In this document: positions 27,076-35,802 of the stretch, in pieces
How positions within the stretch are numbered: position 1 is the stretch's first letter
How the letters are laid out: each line of letters begins with the position of its first letter
NCBI RefSeq assembly: GCF_010681825.2
Contig: NZ_CP066776.1
Span: 434,001-498,000 of the forward strand
Reading direction: 5' to 3'
DNA: 64,000 nt
Source: Sulfuriroseicoccus oceanibius
Lineage (GTDB): Bacteria > Verrucomicrobiota > Verrucomicrobiia > Verrucomicrobiales > SLCJ01
Program-made: the position numbers and the translations under genes
The notes under the pieces: model-generated
What the model was told of the DNA's origin: nothing
Seen by the model: the letters and a program-made list of their open reading frames with translations, nothing else
The model's database searches: none

Positions 27076-27324
27076 GTGAGCTAAAACACACCTTCGGCGC
27101 GAGTGATGTTACCACTCTGTGACCTGCGGATGAATCCGCAGGTCACAGGTAAAGCGATCGCTTCGCGATAGAGCCGATCCGAGCGTCGCGGAGCGACAGC
27201 TTACCGGCTAGCCGGAGGTTTCAACCTCCGGTGGGGTCCTGTGAAAGCGAGTCGTCCCGAAGGGACGGTTTACACGCGTCGTTCTGACCGAGCTAAACGG
27301 CAACGAGCGTGGCGAGAGCGCACT
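27076..27324. repeat. String of short perfect hairpins of a different repeat class
   Basis: Successive inverted repeats: GTGACCTGCGGAT...ATCCGCAGGTCAC (27119-27131 with 27134-27146), ATCGC-TTC-GCGAT near 27160, TCGC-GGA-GCGA near 27191, CCGGAGGTT-TC-AACCTCCGG near 27212-27231 and CGTCCC-GAA-GGGACG near 27252-27266. They fill most of the gap between the membrane protein gene and the converging phosphatase gene. Their loops differ from the ACTCCT family. The first could end transcription of the membrane protein gene. Confidence 0.7.
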
Positions 27325-28161
27325 TTAATCAATCGCGATCGCGCGCAACAATGGCGCTGCGGCTTCGATGAGTTGGTCATGGACCAAACCATTGGTCGCG
27401 ACCACCGCCTGGCTCTCGAAGATTTCGTAATCGCCGCCAGCGAGGTCGGTCACGCGGCCTCCAGCTTCTTGAACGATGAGCGTACCGCCTGCGGTGTCCC
27501 AGGGTTTCAGTGCCATTTCGTAGTAGCCAGTGAAGCGACCATCCGCAACGAGGCAGAAGTCGAGCGCTGCGGCTCCGAGACGGCGCACGCCGCCCGCAGT
27601 GCGCAGCATGTTGCCCAATGCGTCGCACAATGGCTCGGCGCGCTTGGCGCGGTCGTAGGGGAACCCGGTCACCACGATCCCTTTGGCCAGTGGAGATTTC
27701 TCATTCACAGAAATCGGGCGTCCATTACAGGTGGCACCTTGGCCCTTCGCCGCGCGGTAGCGAAGGTGAAGACTCGGAGCGGACACAATGGCCCCGACCT
27801 GCACGCCCTCGTGGAGCAGACCGATGGAAATTGCCCACATCGGCAAGCCGTTGGCGAAGTTGACCGTGCCATCAATCGGATCGAGCACCCAGCGGAAGCC
27901 ATCGCTACGGGTGGCTTCGTCTGCATCCTGAGACCCTTCCTCGGCGACAATGCCATCGGTGGGGAAGTGCTCGCGGATAAATTCCACCAACCGCTTCTCG
28001 CTGGCGAGGTCAGCATGCGTGACCAGATCGAAGTCGTTGAGCTTGCTGTCAATTTCCAGCTCCCCCTGTTGCAGCTCCACCAGATAGCTTTCCAGCTCCG
28101 GCAGCATCGATTCGATGCGATCAAGACGAGTGGTGACTTGTTGAACGAGTTCGGGCGTCAT
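27325..28161 (-). CDS. Inositol monophosphatase family protein
   Basis: 278 aa. Metal-binding signatures of the family: VAEEGSQ (first Glu), [17 protein letters not shown] (the DPIDGT motif) and [19 protein letters not shown] (the C-terminal WDxAAG-type motif, here WDTAGG). These Mg-dependent enzymes dephosphorylate inositol phosphate, histidinol phosphate, PAP or FBP. The sequence alone does not settle which. There is no signal peptide, and the N-terminal helix of about 40 residues is typical. It probably has its own promoter, because 126 bases separate it from the helicase gene upstream. Confidence 0.92.
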   Translation of the reverse strand: MTPELVQQVTTRLDRIESMLPELESYLVELQQGELEIDSKLNDFDLVTHADLASEKRLVEFIREHFPTDGIVAEEGSQDADEATRSDGFRWVLDPIDGTVNFANGLPMWAISIGLLHEGVQVGAIVSAPSLHLRYRAAKGQGATCNGRPISVNEKSPLAKGIVVTGFPYDRAKRAEPLCDALGNMLRTAGGVRRLGAAALDFCLVADGRFTGYYEMALKPWDTAGGTLIVQEAGGRVTDLAGGDYEIFESQAVVATNGLVHDQLIEAAAPLLRAIAID

Positions 28162-28199
28162 GGTGTGGGAGAATTAAGAGAATCTAACGTTGGTCGCGT

Positions 28200-28275
28200 C
28201 GGTGATGCCTAACTGGCAAACGTCACAAATAAAACAATCCATCTGTGAGCATCCGTGCGCATCTGTGGCTAACAC
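28200..28275. repeat. Short 'catctgtgagcatccgtg' repeat fragment
   Basis: The phrase 'catctgtgagcatccgtgcgcatctgtgg' at about 28238-28268 is an internally repetitive fragment of the 'atctgtg/atccgtg' dispersed family. It lies upstream of the phosphatase gene and just past the stop of the minus-strand helicase gene. Confidence 0.5.
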
Positions 28276-28287
28276 ATCCGCAGCCAC

Positions 28288-29598
28288 CTATCGGCGGCGT
28301 TTCTTCGGCGCGGACTTGCGGGCGACCTTCTTCGCCGGCGCTTTGCGCTTCACCGGCTTGCGGCGGTTCTTCGCCTTTTCCTTCTCCTCCGCGCGCTTCA
28401 CGTCGCGTGGATCCGCGCTGCGCTTTGGCTTGCTACGGCGCGGCCCGAGATGGTGCTCGGGGGGGAACTGATCAAAGTCGAATCCAGCCACCTCATCACG
28501 TGGCAACGTCCGCTCGATAAACCGCTCAAGACGACGCAGCCCATCGCGGTCGCGGTGGGTCACAAACGTGATCGCACGGCCATTCTCACCAGCGCGTCCG
28601 GTACGACCGATGCGATGAACGTAGTCGTCGTTCTTGCGAGGAAAGTCATAGTTGATCACATGCGTCACGCCATCGACGTCGATGCCGCGGGCCGCCACGT
28701 CGGTGGCCACGAGCACGCGGATCTTACCCGAGCGGAAATCATCAAGCGCCCGGCTGCGCTGGTTCTGGCTGCGGTCGCCATGGAGCACAGCCACCGAGAC
28801 TCCCGACTTCGCGAGACGCTTGCCGAGATCCTCCGCGTCCTGCTTCATGCTGGCGAAAACGAGTACGGTGTAGAAATTGTGGTCCTCAAGCAAATGCTCC
28901 AAAAGCGCCTGCTTCAGGTGCGGCTCCACGTTCACCACCGATTGATCGACAGTATCGGCCGGAGTCGCCTGCTTGCCGATTTCAATGATCGACGGCTCCT
29001 TGAGGAAATGACCGGTGATCTCACGCACCGGCTTGGCCAAGGTGGCGGAGAAAAGCAATGTCTGGCGTTTGCGTGGGAAGCCGCGCGTCACTTCCTTCAC
29101 CTGTGGCAGGAAGCCCATGTCGAGCATGCGGTCGACCTCGTCGAGGACGAGGAACTCAAGCGCGCCGAACTTTCCGTGACCGTCAGCGATCAGATCGCTG
29201 AGACGCCCCGGCGTTGCGATGATGATGTCGGCGCCCTTGTCGAGCGCCTCGATCTGCGGGCTCTCGCCCACCCCCCCCACGACCGCTCCGATGCTCAAGT
29301 CCGTATGCGCGGAATACTTGCGCACGTTCTCGTCGATCTGCATCGCCAGCTCGCGGGTAGGTGCAATGATAAGCGCACGAGTACCTTCGGCGCGTGGCGT
29401 CTCTTTGAGCAAGCGATGGATCATCGGCAGCGTGAAGGCCGCAGTCTTGCCGGTGCCCGTCTGCGCGATGCCCAGCACGTCCTTGCCCGCCAGCACACGG
29501 GGAATCGCACTGCGCTGAATCGGGGTAGGGTGGGTATAGCCTGCGTCGTCGATGGCGCGGAGCACATCCGGGTGAAGGCGGAGATCGGAAAACTTCAT
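28288..29598 (-). CDS. DEAD-box-type RNA helicase, RhlE-like
   Basis: 436 aa. Motifs in order: Q motif region PTPIQRSAIPRVL, motif I AQTGTGKTAAF, Ia PTRELAMQI, Ib TPGRL, motif II DEVD (in FLVLDEVDRMLDMGF, in place of the usual DEAD), motif III SAT, motif V ATDVAARGIDV and motif VI HRIGRTGRAG. The last about 60 residues are Lys/Arg-rich (PKRSADPRDVKR, KRKAPAKKVARKSAPKKRRR) and should bind RNA non-specifically. It remodels RNA in ribosome assembly or decay. The basic tail is like that of cold- or ribosome-linked RhlE paralogues. Confidence 0.94.
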   Translation of the reverse strand: MKFSDLRLHPDVLRAIDDAGYTHPTPIQRSAIPRVLAGKDVLGIAQTGTGKTAAFTLPMIHRLLKETPRAEGTRALIIAPTRELAMQIDENVRKYSAHTDLSIGAVVGGVGESPQIEALDKGADIIIATPGRLSDLIADGHGKFGALEFLVLDEVDRMLDMGFLPQVKEVTRGFPRKRQTLLFSATLAKPVREITGHFLKEPSIIEIGKQATPADTVDQSVVNVEPHLKQALLEHLLEDHNFYTVLVFASMKQDAEDLGKRLAKSGVSVAVLHGDRSQNQRSRALDDFRSGKIRVLVATDVAARGIDVDGVTHVINYDFPRKNDDYVHRIGRTGRAGENGRAITFVTHRDRDGLRRLERFIERTLPRDEVAGFDFDQFPPEHHLGPRRSKPKRSADPRDVKRAEEKEKAKNRRKPVKRKAPAKKVARKSAPKKRRR

Positions 29599-31453
29599 GA
29601 CCGCCCAACGTCCGCTGCAATTGCCCGTGAGTAAAGAGGGGAGATGAGGGTTCTGGTTTTCCGTTTCCGCGTTTTCAGCGACCCGAAATGGCTCACTTGG
29701 AGGCGCGGAGGGCTCAATACACCGTCGCGAGGTGAAGGGTGCGTCGGCAACCGCGGGTCGCGTTGTTTTTCCACAGATTACGGGATGGGTAGGATTTGAT
29801 GGCGAATGGATGAAGGCGCCCCCCCATCGTCGGCAGGAATGCCGACCCTCCAGTGCTGCGCATGCATGGTTCGCCAGCCTTTATCTTTATCCCTATCCAA
29901 ATCCTTATCGGATCCTCTGCAGTCGATTCAGGGCGGCTCAAGCGGTAGTCGGATGACGAAGCCTTACGCGTCAACGACAAGAGTGTCGTTGGTCCATCGG
30001 GGAATGGCAGCTGCGCGTGTTGCGATGGACCTACCACACTCCTGTGGTAGATGTGCGGTTTCCGTCATTCCGAGCGATTCACCCACCCCCACTTCGAATC
30101 CTCCCAATCCTGTAATCTGCGGAAAGAATGCGACCCACAGGTGATCGACGTCACCCTTCCCCCGCCGCCGGATCTAGTCGCTCTTCGGGATCTTTGGGTC
30201 TTTGCGTGAGCCTCCCCCATCGACGACAGGAATGTCGTCCCACCAGCGCTGCGCGTGCATGGTTCGCCAGCCCTTATCTTTATCCCTATCCAAATCCTTA
30301 TCGGATCCTCTGCAGTCGATTCAGGGCGGCTCAAGCGGTAGTCGGATGACGAAGCCTTACGCGTCAACGACACGAGTGTCGTTGGTCCATCGGGGAATGG
30401 CAGCTGCGCGTGTTGCGATGGACCTACCACACTCCTGTGGTAGATGTGCGGTTTCCGTCATTCCGAGCGATTCACCCACCCCCACTTCGAATCCTCCCAA
30501 TCCTGTAATCTGCGGAAAAATACCCCCGCGGCTGGCGGCGACCGTTTCCCCCCATTCCCCGCCGCCGGAGCTGACCGTCCTTCGGGATCTTTGGGTCTTT
30601 GCGTGAGCTTTCCCCATCGTCGGCAGGAATGCCGACCCACCAGTGCTGCGCATGCATGGTTCGCCAGCCTTTATCTTTATCCCTATCCAAATCCTTATCG
30701 GATCCTCTGCAGTCGATTCAGGGTGGCTCCAGCGGTAGTCGGATGACGAAGCCTTACGCGTCAACGACACGAGTGTCGTTGGTCCATCGGGGAATGGCAG
30801 CTGCGCGTGTTGCGATGGACCTACCACACTCCTGTGGTAGATGTGCGGTTTCCGTCATTCCGAGCGATTCACCCACCCCCACTTCGAATCCTCCCAATCC
30901 TGTAATCTGCGGAAAAATACCCCCGCGGCTGGCGGCGACCGTTTCCCCCATTCCCCGCCGCCGGAGCTGACCGTCCTTCGGGATCTTTGGGTCTTTGCGT
31001 GAGCCTCCCCCATCGACGGCAGGATTGCCGTCCCTCCAGCGCTGCGCAGGCATAGTGCGGAGCTCGTTATCCAAATCTTTCTCGGATTCACTGCGGGCGA
31101 TGCAGGATGGATCGAGCGCCGGACGGACAGCGGGGCCTTACGCGTCAACGACAGGAGTGTCGTTGGTCCACCAGGGAATGGTCATTGTTCGTGTTGCGAT
31201 GGAGCTACCACACTCCTGTGGTTGATGTGCGGTTTCCGTCATTCCGAGCGATTCACCCACACCAACTTCGAATCCTCCCAATCCTGTAATCTGCGGAAGA
31301 AAAACGCGACCCGCGGTTACCGACGCCCCCTTCCTCTTGCGCCGGTGCATTAAGCCCTCTGCGTCTCTGCGTGAGCCCCCCCATCGAGCCTGATCCGCAG
31401 CGCAGAGTGCTCGATGGGGACTTCTGATTGGCGTCGGGCAAATCCGTGGCATA
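29599..31453 (-). repeat. Largest composite repeat field: four to five units of about 395 bp, reverse orientation
   Basis: The 'ttatctttatccctatcc' module starts at 29881, 30274 and 30671, with a reduced version near 31069. Hairpins: 29829-29846 (GTCGGC/AGGAAT), 29972-29991 (CAACGAC/AAGAGT), 30031-30050 (CTACCAC/ACTCCT), 30222-30239 (GACGAC/AGGAAT), 30365-30384 (CAACGAC/ACGAGT), 30424-30443, 30619-30636 (GTCGGC/AGGAAT), 30762-30781 (ACGAGT), 30821-30840, 31015-31032 (GACGGC/AGGATT), 31146-31165 and 31205-31224 (one mismatch). GGTCCATCG...CGATGGACC joins each pair. Adjacent units are near identical except in hairpin III. No coding sequence is supported. Confidence 0.9.
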
Positions 31454-31468
31454 ATGCGGGCTTTCACC

Positions 31469-32485
31469 ATGCCGTCTGTCGTTCCTCATTTTCGCGTCAC
31501 CCCTGCAGCAGCTGCCGAAGCATTTTTTGGCGGCGCGCATCGCGATCAAATCACGATCGAAGCAGTGGCTGGTGGCGGTTCATTGCGGAGCTATTTCCGC
31601 ATCACCGACGGCCAGACTCTGGACCCACAAGTGCTGTGCCTTTATGACCCGTCGCAGCCGGAGAATGCCAAGTTCACGAGCCTGACTGCCGAGCTCGAGG
31701 CATTGGGTGTGCGAGTTCCCGCGATCGCCCGCCACGAGCCGGAGGACGGCTGGTACGTGATGGAAGACCTCGGGCGCATCAGCTTGTGGGATGTGGCAAT
31801 TGGCGGAGCCAAAGACGACATCCTCAAAGCCTACACGACCACACTCGAGGCGGTGGCCGTGCTGCACGCAGTGGACGAATCCACGGTGCCGGAGACGCTG
31901 GCCGACCAGATGGAGCTTGAATTCAACCACGCGCTCTACAAGTGGGAGCAAGGGTACTTTTTCGAACACTTTGCCGGCACGCATCTCAAAATGGCAGCGC
32001 ACGAGGTGATGCTGGCCGCACAGTCTCCAGCCCTGGCGGAAGTGGCGTCGCTACTGGATGCCGAGCGTCCGCGTTGTCTGGTGCACCGCGATTTCCAATC
32101 GCAGAATGTGATCGTCAACGACGGTGGCGTTGCGTTGATCGACTACCAGGGCGTGCGGCTTGGCTTGCCCGAGTACGATGTGGCGTCGTTGGTGTACGAC
32201 CCGTATGTCGATCTCTCGGCAGATACGATCGATCAGTTGGTCGACGCGTACTACGCGCACCGCGGAATGGATAGAGACGCACGGCGCAAGGTTTTCACTG
32301 CCTGTGCGATCCAGCGGTTGATGCAGGCCCTGGGCGCGTACGGCAATTTGTCCCACAACCTGGGGAAAACGCAGTATCTCAACTACATACCACGCGCGGT
32401 GGAAAACCTGCAGCAGGTGGTGGCCGGACATCCGGTCGAGGCCGCATTGGCTCCGGTTTTCGCCAGCTACGAGGAAAGCCGGTAG
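31469..32485 (+). CDS. Aminoglycoside-phosphotransferase-fold sugar kinase, AmgK-like
   Basis: 338 aa from the ATG at 31469 (an in-frame ATG 15 bases upstream adds MRAFT). It has an APH/choline-kinase fold. The Gly-rich start GGGSLRSYFRI binds the nucleotide phosphates. The catalytic loop LVHRDFQSQNVIVND (HRD...N) and the metal-binding ALIDYQGVRLG follow. This exact loop type is characteristic of AmgK, the anomeric MurNAc/GlcNAc kinase of the peptidoglycan-recycling shunt. A MurU-like nucleotidyltransferase gene, its usual partner, lies 4.5 kb downstream on the same strand, which supports the call. There is no signal peptide, so it is cytoplasmic. Confidence 0.82.
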   Translation: MPSVVPHFRVTPAAAAEAFFGGAHRDQITIEAVAGGGSLRSYFRITDGQTLDPQVLCLYDPSQPENAKFTSLTAELEALGVRVPAIARHEPEDGWYVMEDLGRISLWDVAIGGAKDDILKAYTTTLEAVAVLHAVDESTVPETLADQMELEFNHALYKWEQGYFFEHFAGTHLKMAAHEVMLAAQSPALAEVASLLDAERPRCLVHRDFQSQNVIVNDGGVALIDYQGVRLGLPEYDVASLVYDPYVDLSADTIDQLVDAYYAHRGMDRDARRKVFTACAIQRLMQALGAYGNLSHNLGKTQYLNYIPRAVENLQQVVAGHPVEAALAPVFASYEESR

Positions 32486-32693
32486 CCAGCTGCGCGGATC
32501 GCTGAAACTGCAGAGGCCGCCATCTACGACCGGACTTACTCTGTCCGATAATTCGCGGAATAAAGATCGCGGCCGACGGCATCCATGACGTGACGAAGTG
32601 GAGCCTCGCGCTGCGCTTTGGAAAAATTCGAAACCAAACCTACAGGTACCGACGCTTGACGCGGCACCCCAATCCAACCAACTTATCTCCGTT

Positions 32694-33026
32694 ATGTCGA
32701 ACGAACACACAATTACAGGTACCGAAGCCAATTTCGCTTCTGAAGTCGTTGAATCCGATGTCCCGGTTCTCGTGGACTTCTGGGCAGAGTGGTGCGGACC
32801 ATGCAAAATGATCTCGCCTGTCCTCGACCAGATCGCTACCGACGTGGCGGGCAAGGCCAAGGTGGTGAAGGTGAACGTTGATGAGAACCGCGCACTCGCC
32901 GGTCAGTTCAACGTGACCTCGATCCCAATGATGCTCTTCTTCAAGGACGGCGAAGTGAAGGACACCGTGGTCGGTGCCGGCACTCCTAAAGACGCCCTCC
33001 AGCAGAAGCTTGAGGCATTGGCATAA
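32694..33026 (+). CDS. trxA: Thioredoxin
   Basis: 110 aa from the ATG at 32694 (MSNEHTITGTEANF). The active site reads FWAEWCGPCKM, followed by the conserved cis-proline segment NVTSIPMMLFFKDGE. It is the normal length for a cytoplasmic thioredoxin, the general disulfide reductant and the probable electron donor for the MsrA type of enzyme. The frame continues upstream, but the extra residues are not thioredoxin-like. A strong terminator lies 25 bases after the stop. Confidence 0.96.
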   Translation: MSNEHTITGTEANFASEVVESDVPVLVDFWAEWCGPCKMISPVLDQIATDVAGKAKVVKVNVDENRALAGQFNVTSIPMMLFFKDGEVKDTVVGAGTPKDALQQKLEALA

Positions 33027-33051
33027 TTGCCGAAGCGATACGCTTTCGATG

Positions 33052-33089
33052 CGGCCGCCGCTCCCTTCCCGGGGCGGCGGCCGTTTTTT
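33052..33089 (+). terminator. Rho-independent terminator after trxA
   Basis: CGGCCGCCGC (33052-33061) pairs with GCGGCGGCCG (about 33074-33083), followed by six T residues. Confidence 0.92.
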
Positions 33090-33910
33090 GTGTCGGGGGG
33101 AGGCTCACGCAGAGACCACGCTATCGCTAAGACGCAGAGCGAGTTCAGCTCCGGCGGCGGGGAAGGGGGCAGCGGTCACCGATGGTCGCATTTTTCTTCC
33201 GCAGATTTCAGGATTGGGAGGACTTTATGTAGGGTGCTGTGAGCCGCTCTCTACCACAGGAGTGTGGCAGCTCCATCGCAACCCTTACGAACACCATTCC
33301 CCGATGGACCAACGACACTCCTGTCGTTGATGCGGAATGTCCCGTCATCATCTCAGCTGCCGAACCATGCACGCGCAGCGCTGGGGGGACGGCATTCCTG
33401 CCGTCGATGGGGTAGTCTCACGCAGAGACCCAAAGATCCCAAAGGGCGGCCAGCTCCGGCGGCGGGGAAGGGGGCAGCGGTCATCGGTGGTCGCGTTTTT
33501 CTTCCGCAGATTTCAGGATTGGGAGGATTTTATGTGGAGTGCTGTGAGCCGCTCTCTACCACAGGAGTGTGGCAGCTCCATCGCAACCCTTACGAACACC
33601 ATCCCCCGATGGACCAACGACACTCCTGTCGTTGATGCGGAAGGCCCCGTCATCAGTTTAGCTGCCGAACCATGCACGCGCAGCGCTGGGGGGACGGCAT
33701 TCCTGCCGTCGATGGGGTAGTCTCACGCAGAGACCCAAAGATCCCAAAGGGCGGCCAGCTCCGGCGGCAGGGAAGGGGGCAGCGGTCACCGATGGTCGGG
33801 GTTTTCTTCCGCAGATTTTAGGATTGGGAGGATTTTATGTGGAGTGCTGTGAGCCGCTCTCTACCACAGGAGTGTGGCAGCTCCATCGCAACCCTTACGA
33901 ACACCATTCC

Positions 33911-35247
33911 GGTAGTGTGCCAAAGATTCTGCAAAAAGGGTCATGATGATTGATTAGGTTTTTAACAAAACAAGAACCCCTAATCGTCACACCATGACCC
34001 CACGACCAGATAAGACCACAACGCCGCAGTTGAAAAGTATTCTTGCCGAGCAGGAAGATTTTCTGAGGCCCTTGGTTCAGAAATTGATGCAGGAGATGCT
34101 CGAAGAAGAAATGAACGAGACACTCCAGGCGGTAAAGTCAGAACGCAGCGACAGACGCCGAGGTTATCGCAGCGGCAGTTATCAACGCAGTCTCCTGACA
34201 CGGGTAGGAAGGATCGAGCTGCGCGTCCCTCAAGATCGCGACGGACTCTTCAGCACCGAGATCTTCGATCGCTATCAACGCAGCGAGAAGGCTTTGGTAA
34301 GCACCCTGATCGAAATGTACGTGCAGGGCGTCTCGACACGTAAAGTCGCGCAGATCACCGAAGAGCTCTGTGGTCACCGAGTTAGCGCCAGTGTGGTAAG
34401 CAGGCTGAACAAAACGTTGGACGAAGAGCTTGAGAACTTTGCCCGACGCAAGCTCAACCACGCTTATCCTTACCTCATCCTGGATGCCCGCTACGAAAAG
34501 GTTCGAGAGAACGGCGTGGTGCGCAGCCAGGCTGTGTTGATCGCCATTGGCATCAGTTGGGATGGCCGACGGGAGGTCCTTGCGACCGAGCTCGATCAAA
34601 GGGAAAGCGGAAGCAGCTGGAAGAACTTCCTACTTCAACTCAAGCAACGCGGACTGACGGGTGTTGAGTTCTGCGTGACTGATAACCATGCCGGCCTGCG
34701 ACGAGCTATCAGCGAAGTGCTTCCCGAGGCGCTGTGGCAACGCTGCTACGTCCACTTCCTTCGCAACGCTCTTGATCATCTACCTCGCAAGCATGACGAC
34801 GACTGCTGCACCGAGCTGCGCTGGATCTATGACCGTCGAGACATCAATGAAGCGCGTCAGGATCTGCGGGCATGGTTGGCGAAGTGGGGAGGCAAATACC
34901 ACAAGCTCTGTGACTGGGTCGAAAGTGAGATCGAAGAAACGCTCACCTTTTATCGACTTCCCAGAGAGCATCACAAGCATCTCAAAAGCACGAATATGCT
35001 CGAGCGACTCAATGAGGAGATTAAGCGTCGTACGCACATTATCCGAACCTTCCCCAACCAGGCTGCAGCCCAACGTTTAATCCGGGCTGTCACGCATCAA
35101 GTCCATGAGCAGTGGATCGATCAACACCGCTACCTGAACATGGATCACCTCAAAGAAGCCCAAAAGCTCAGCCTTACTTCAAATCAAACGTCCGCAGCCT
35201 GATCATCATCCATCAAACCCTTTTTGCAGAACTTGACGTACATAACC
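33911..35247 (+). mobile_element. IS256-family insertion sequence, copy 2 (1337 bp), inside the tandem repeat array
   Basis: Same ends as copy 1 in the opposite orientation: GGTAGTGTGCCAAAGATTCT at 33911 and the complement of GGTTATGTACG at 35247. The flanking duplication is 9 bp, CACCATTCC, at 33902-33910 and 35248-35256. It differs from copies 1 and 3 by a base in the left terminal repeat (GATTCT against GCTTCT) and by several synonymous changes clustered at about 34350-34395. Confidence 0.95.
33994..35202 (+). CDS. IS256-family transposase, copy 2
   Basis: 402 aa, the same protein as in copies 1 and 3, with the DDE residues in LILDARYEKV, CVTDNHAGL and NMLERLNEEI. At the DNA level the stretch coding for ITEELCGHRVSAS carries four third-base changes compared with copy 1 (34359-34386 region), and there is another in the Ala codon near 34582. 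All are silent. The gene is intact and could supply transposase for all copies. Confidence 0.97.
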   Translation: MTPRPDKTTTPQLKSILAEQEDFLRPLVQKLMQEMLEEEMNETLQAVKSERSDRRRGYRSGSYQRSLLTRVGRIELRVPQDRDGLFSTEIFDRYQRSEKALVSTLIEMYVQGVSTRKVAQITEELCGHRVSASVVSRLNKTLDEELENFARRKLNHAYPYLILDARYEKVRENGVVRSQAVLIAIGISWDGRREVLATELDQRESGSSWKNFLLQLKQRGLTGVEFCVTDNHAGLRRAISEVLPEALWQRCYVHFLRNALDHLPRKHDDDCCTELRWIYDRRDINEARQDLRAWLAKWGGKYHKLCDWVESEIEETLTFYRLPREHHKHLKSTNMLERLNEEIKRRTHIIRTFPNQAAAQRLIRAVTHQVHEQWIDQHRYLNMDHLKEAQKLSLTSNQTSAA

Positions 35248-35734
35248 CACCATTCCCCGATGGACCTACGACACTCCTGTCGTTGATGCGGAAGGCCCCG
35301 TCATCAGCTCAACGGCCGAACCAGGCACGCGCGGCGCTGGGGGGACGGCATTCCTGCCGTCTATGGGGTAGTCTCACGCAGAGACCCAAAGATCCCAAAG
35401 GGCGGCCAGCTCCGTTGGCGGAGAAGCGGGGGCAGCGGTCATCGGTGGTCGCGTTTTTCTTCCGCAGATTTCAGGATTGGGAGGACTTTATGTGGAGTGC
35501 TGTGAGCCGCTCTCTACCACAGGAGTGTGGCAGCTCCATCGCACCCCTTACGAACACCATCCCCCGATGGACCAACGACACTCCTGTCGTTGATGCGGAA
35601 GGCGCCGTCATCAGCTCAACGGCCGAACCAGGCATGCGCAGCGCTGGTGGGACGGCATTCCTGCCGTCGAGCTCACGGCTCCGTCCTCATCCTCTTCGTG
35701 AACTTCGCGTTCTTCGCGGTTCCTGCCCCCCCCC

Positions 35735-35774
35735 AAACACAAAACAGGCCGCCTGCGTCATCACAGGCGGCCTG
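35735..35774 (-). terminator. Rho-independent terminator of the rmlB gene (minus strand)
   Basis: CAGGCCGCCTG at 35745-35755 and CAGGCGGCCTG at 35764-35774 are complementary. On the minus strand the hairpin is followed by TTTTGTGTTT. It lies 29 bases past the rmlB stop. Confidence 0.9.
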
Positions 35775-35802
35775 AGTAATAATGGATCGAATCCCTTCGC
35801 GC

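Larger units (their letters stand above)
33104..35734 (+). repeat. Tandem array of four composite repeat units (period 305 bp), interrupted by IS copy 2
   Basis: 'ctcacgcagagacc' starts at 33104, 33417, 33722 and 35373. The 33417-33722 period is 305 bp. The third unit, 33722-33910 plus 35248-35372 less the 9-bp duplication, is also 305 bp. Hairpins: 33251-33270, 33310-33329, 33388-33405; 33556-33575, 33615-33634, 33693-33710; 35514-35533, 35573-35592, 35651-35668. In each unit hairpin I has stem CTACCAC with one mismatch and loop AGGAGT, hairpin II has CAACGAC with ACTCCT, and hairpin III has GACGGC with ATTCCT. The end carries a 'cttcgtgaacttcgcgttcttcgcggttcc' fragment. Confidence 0.92.

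Noticed and set aside
33104-35734. Regular tandem units could be mistaken for a CRISPR array
   Set aside because: The units are 305 bp and near identical throughout. There is no short repeat alternating with unique spacers, and no cas gene is present.
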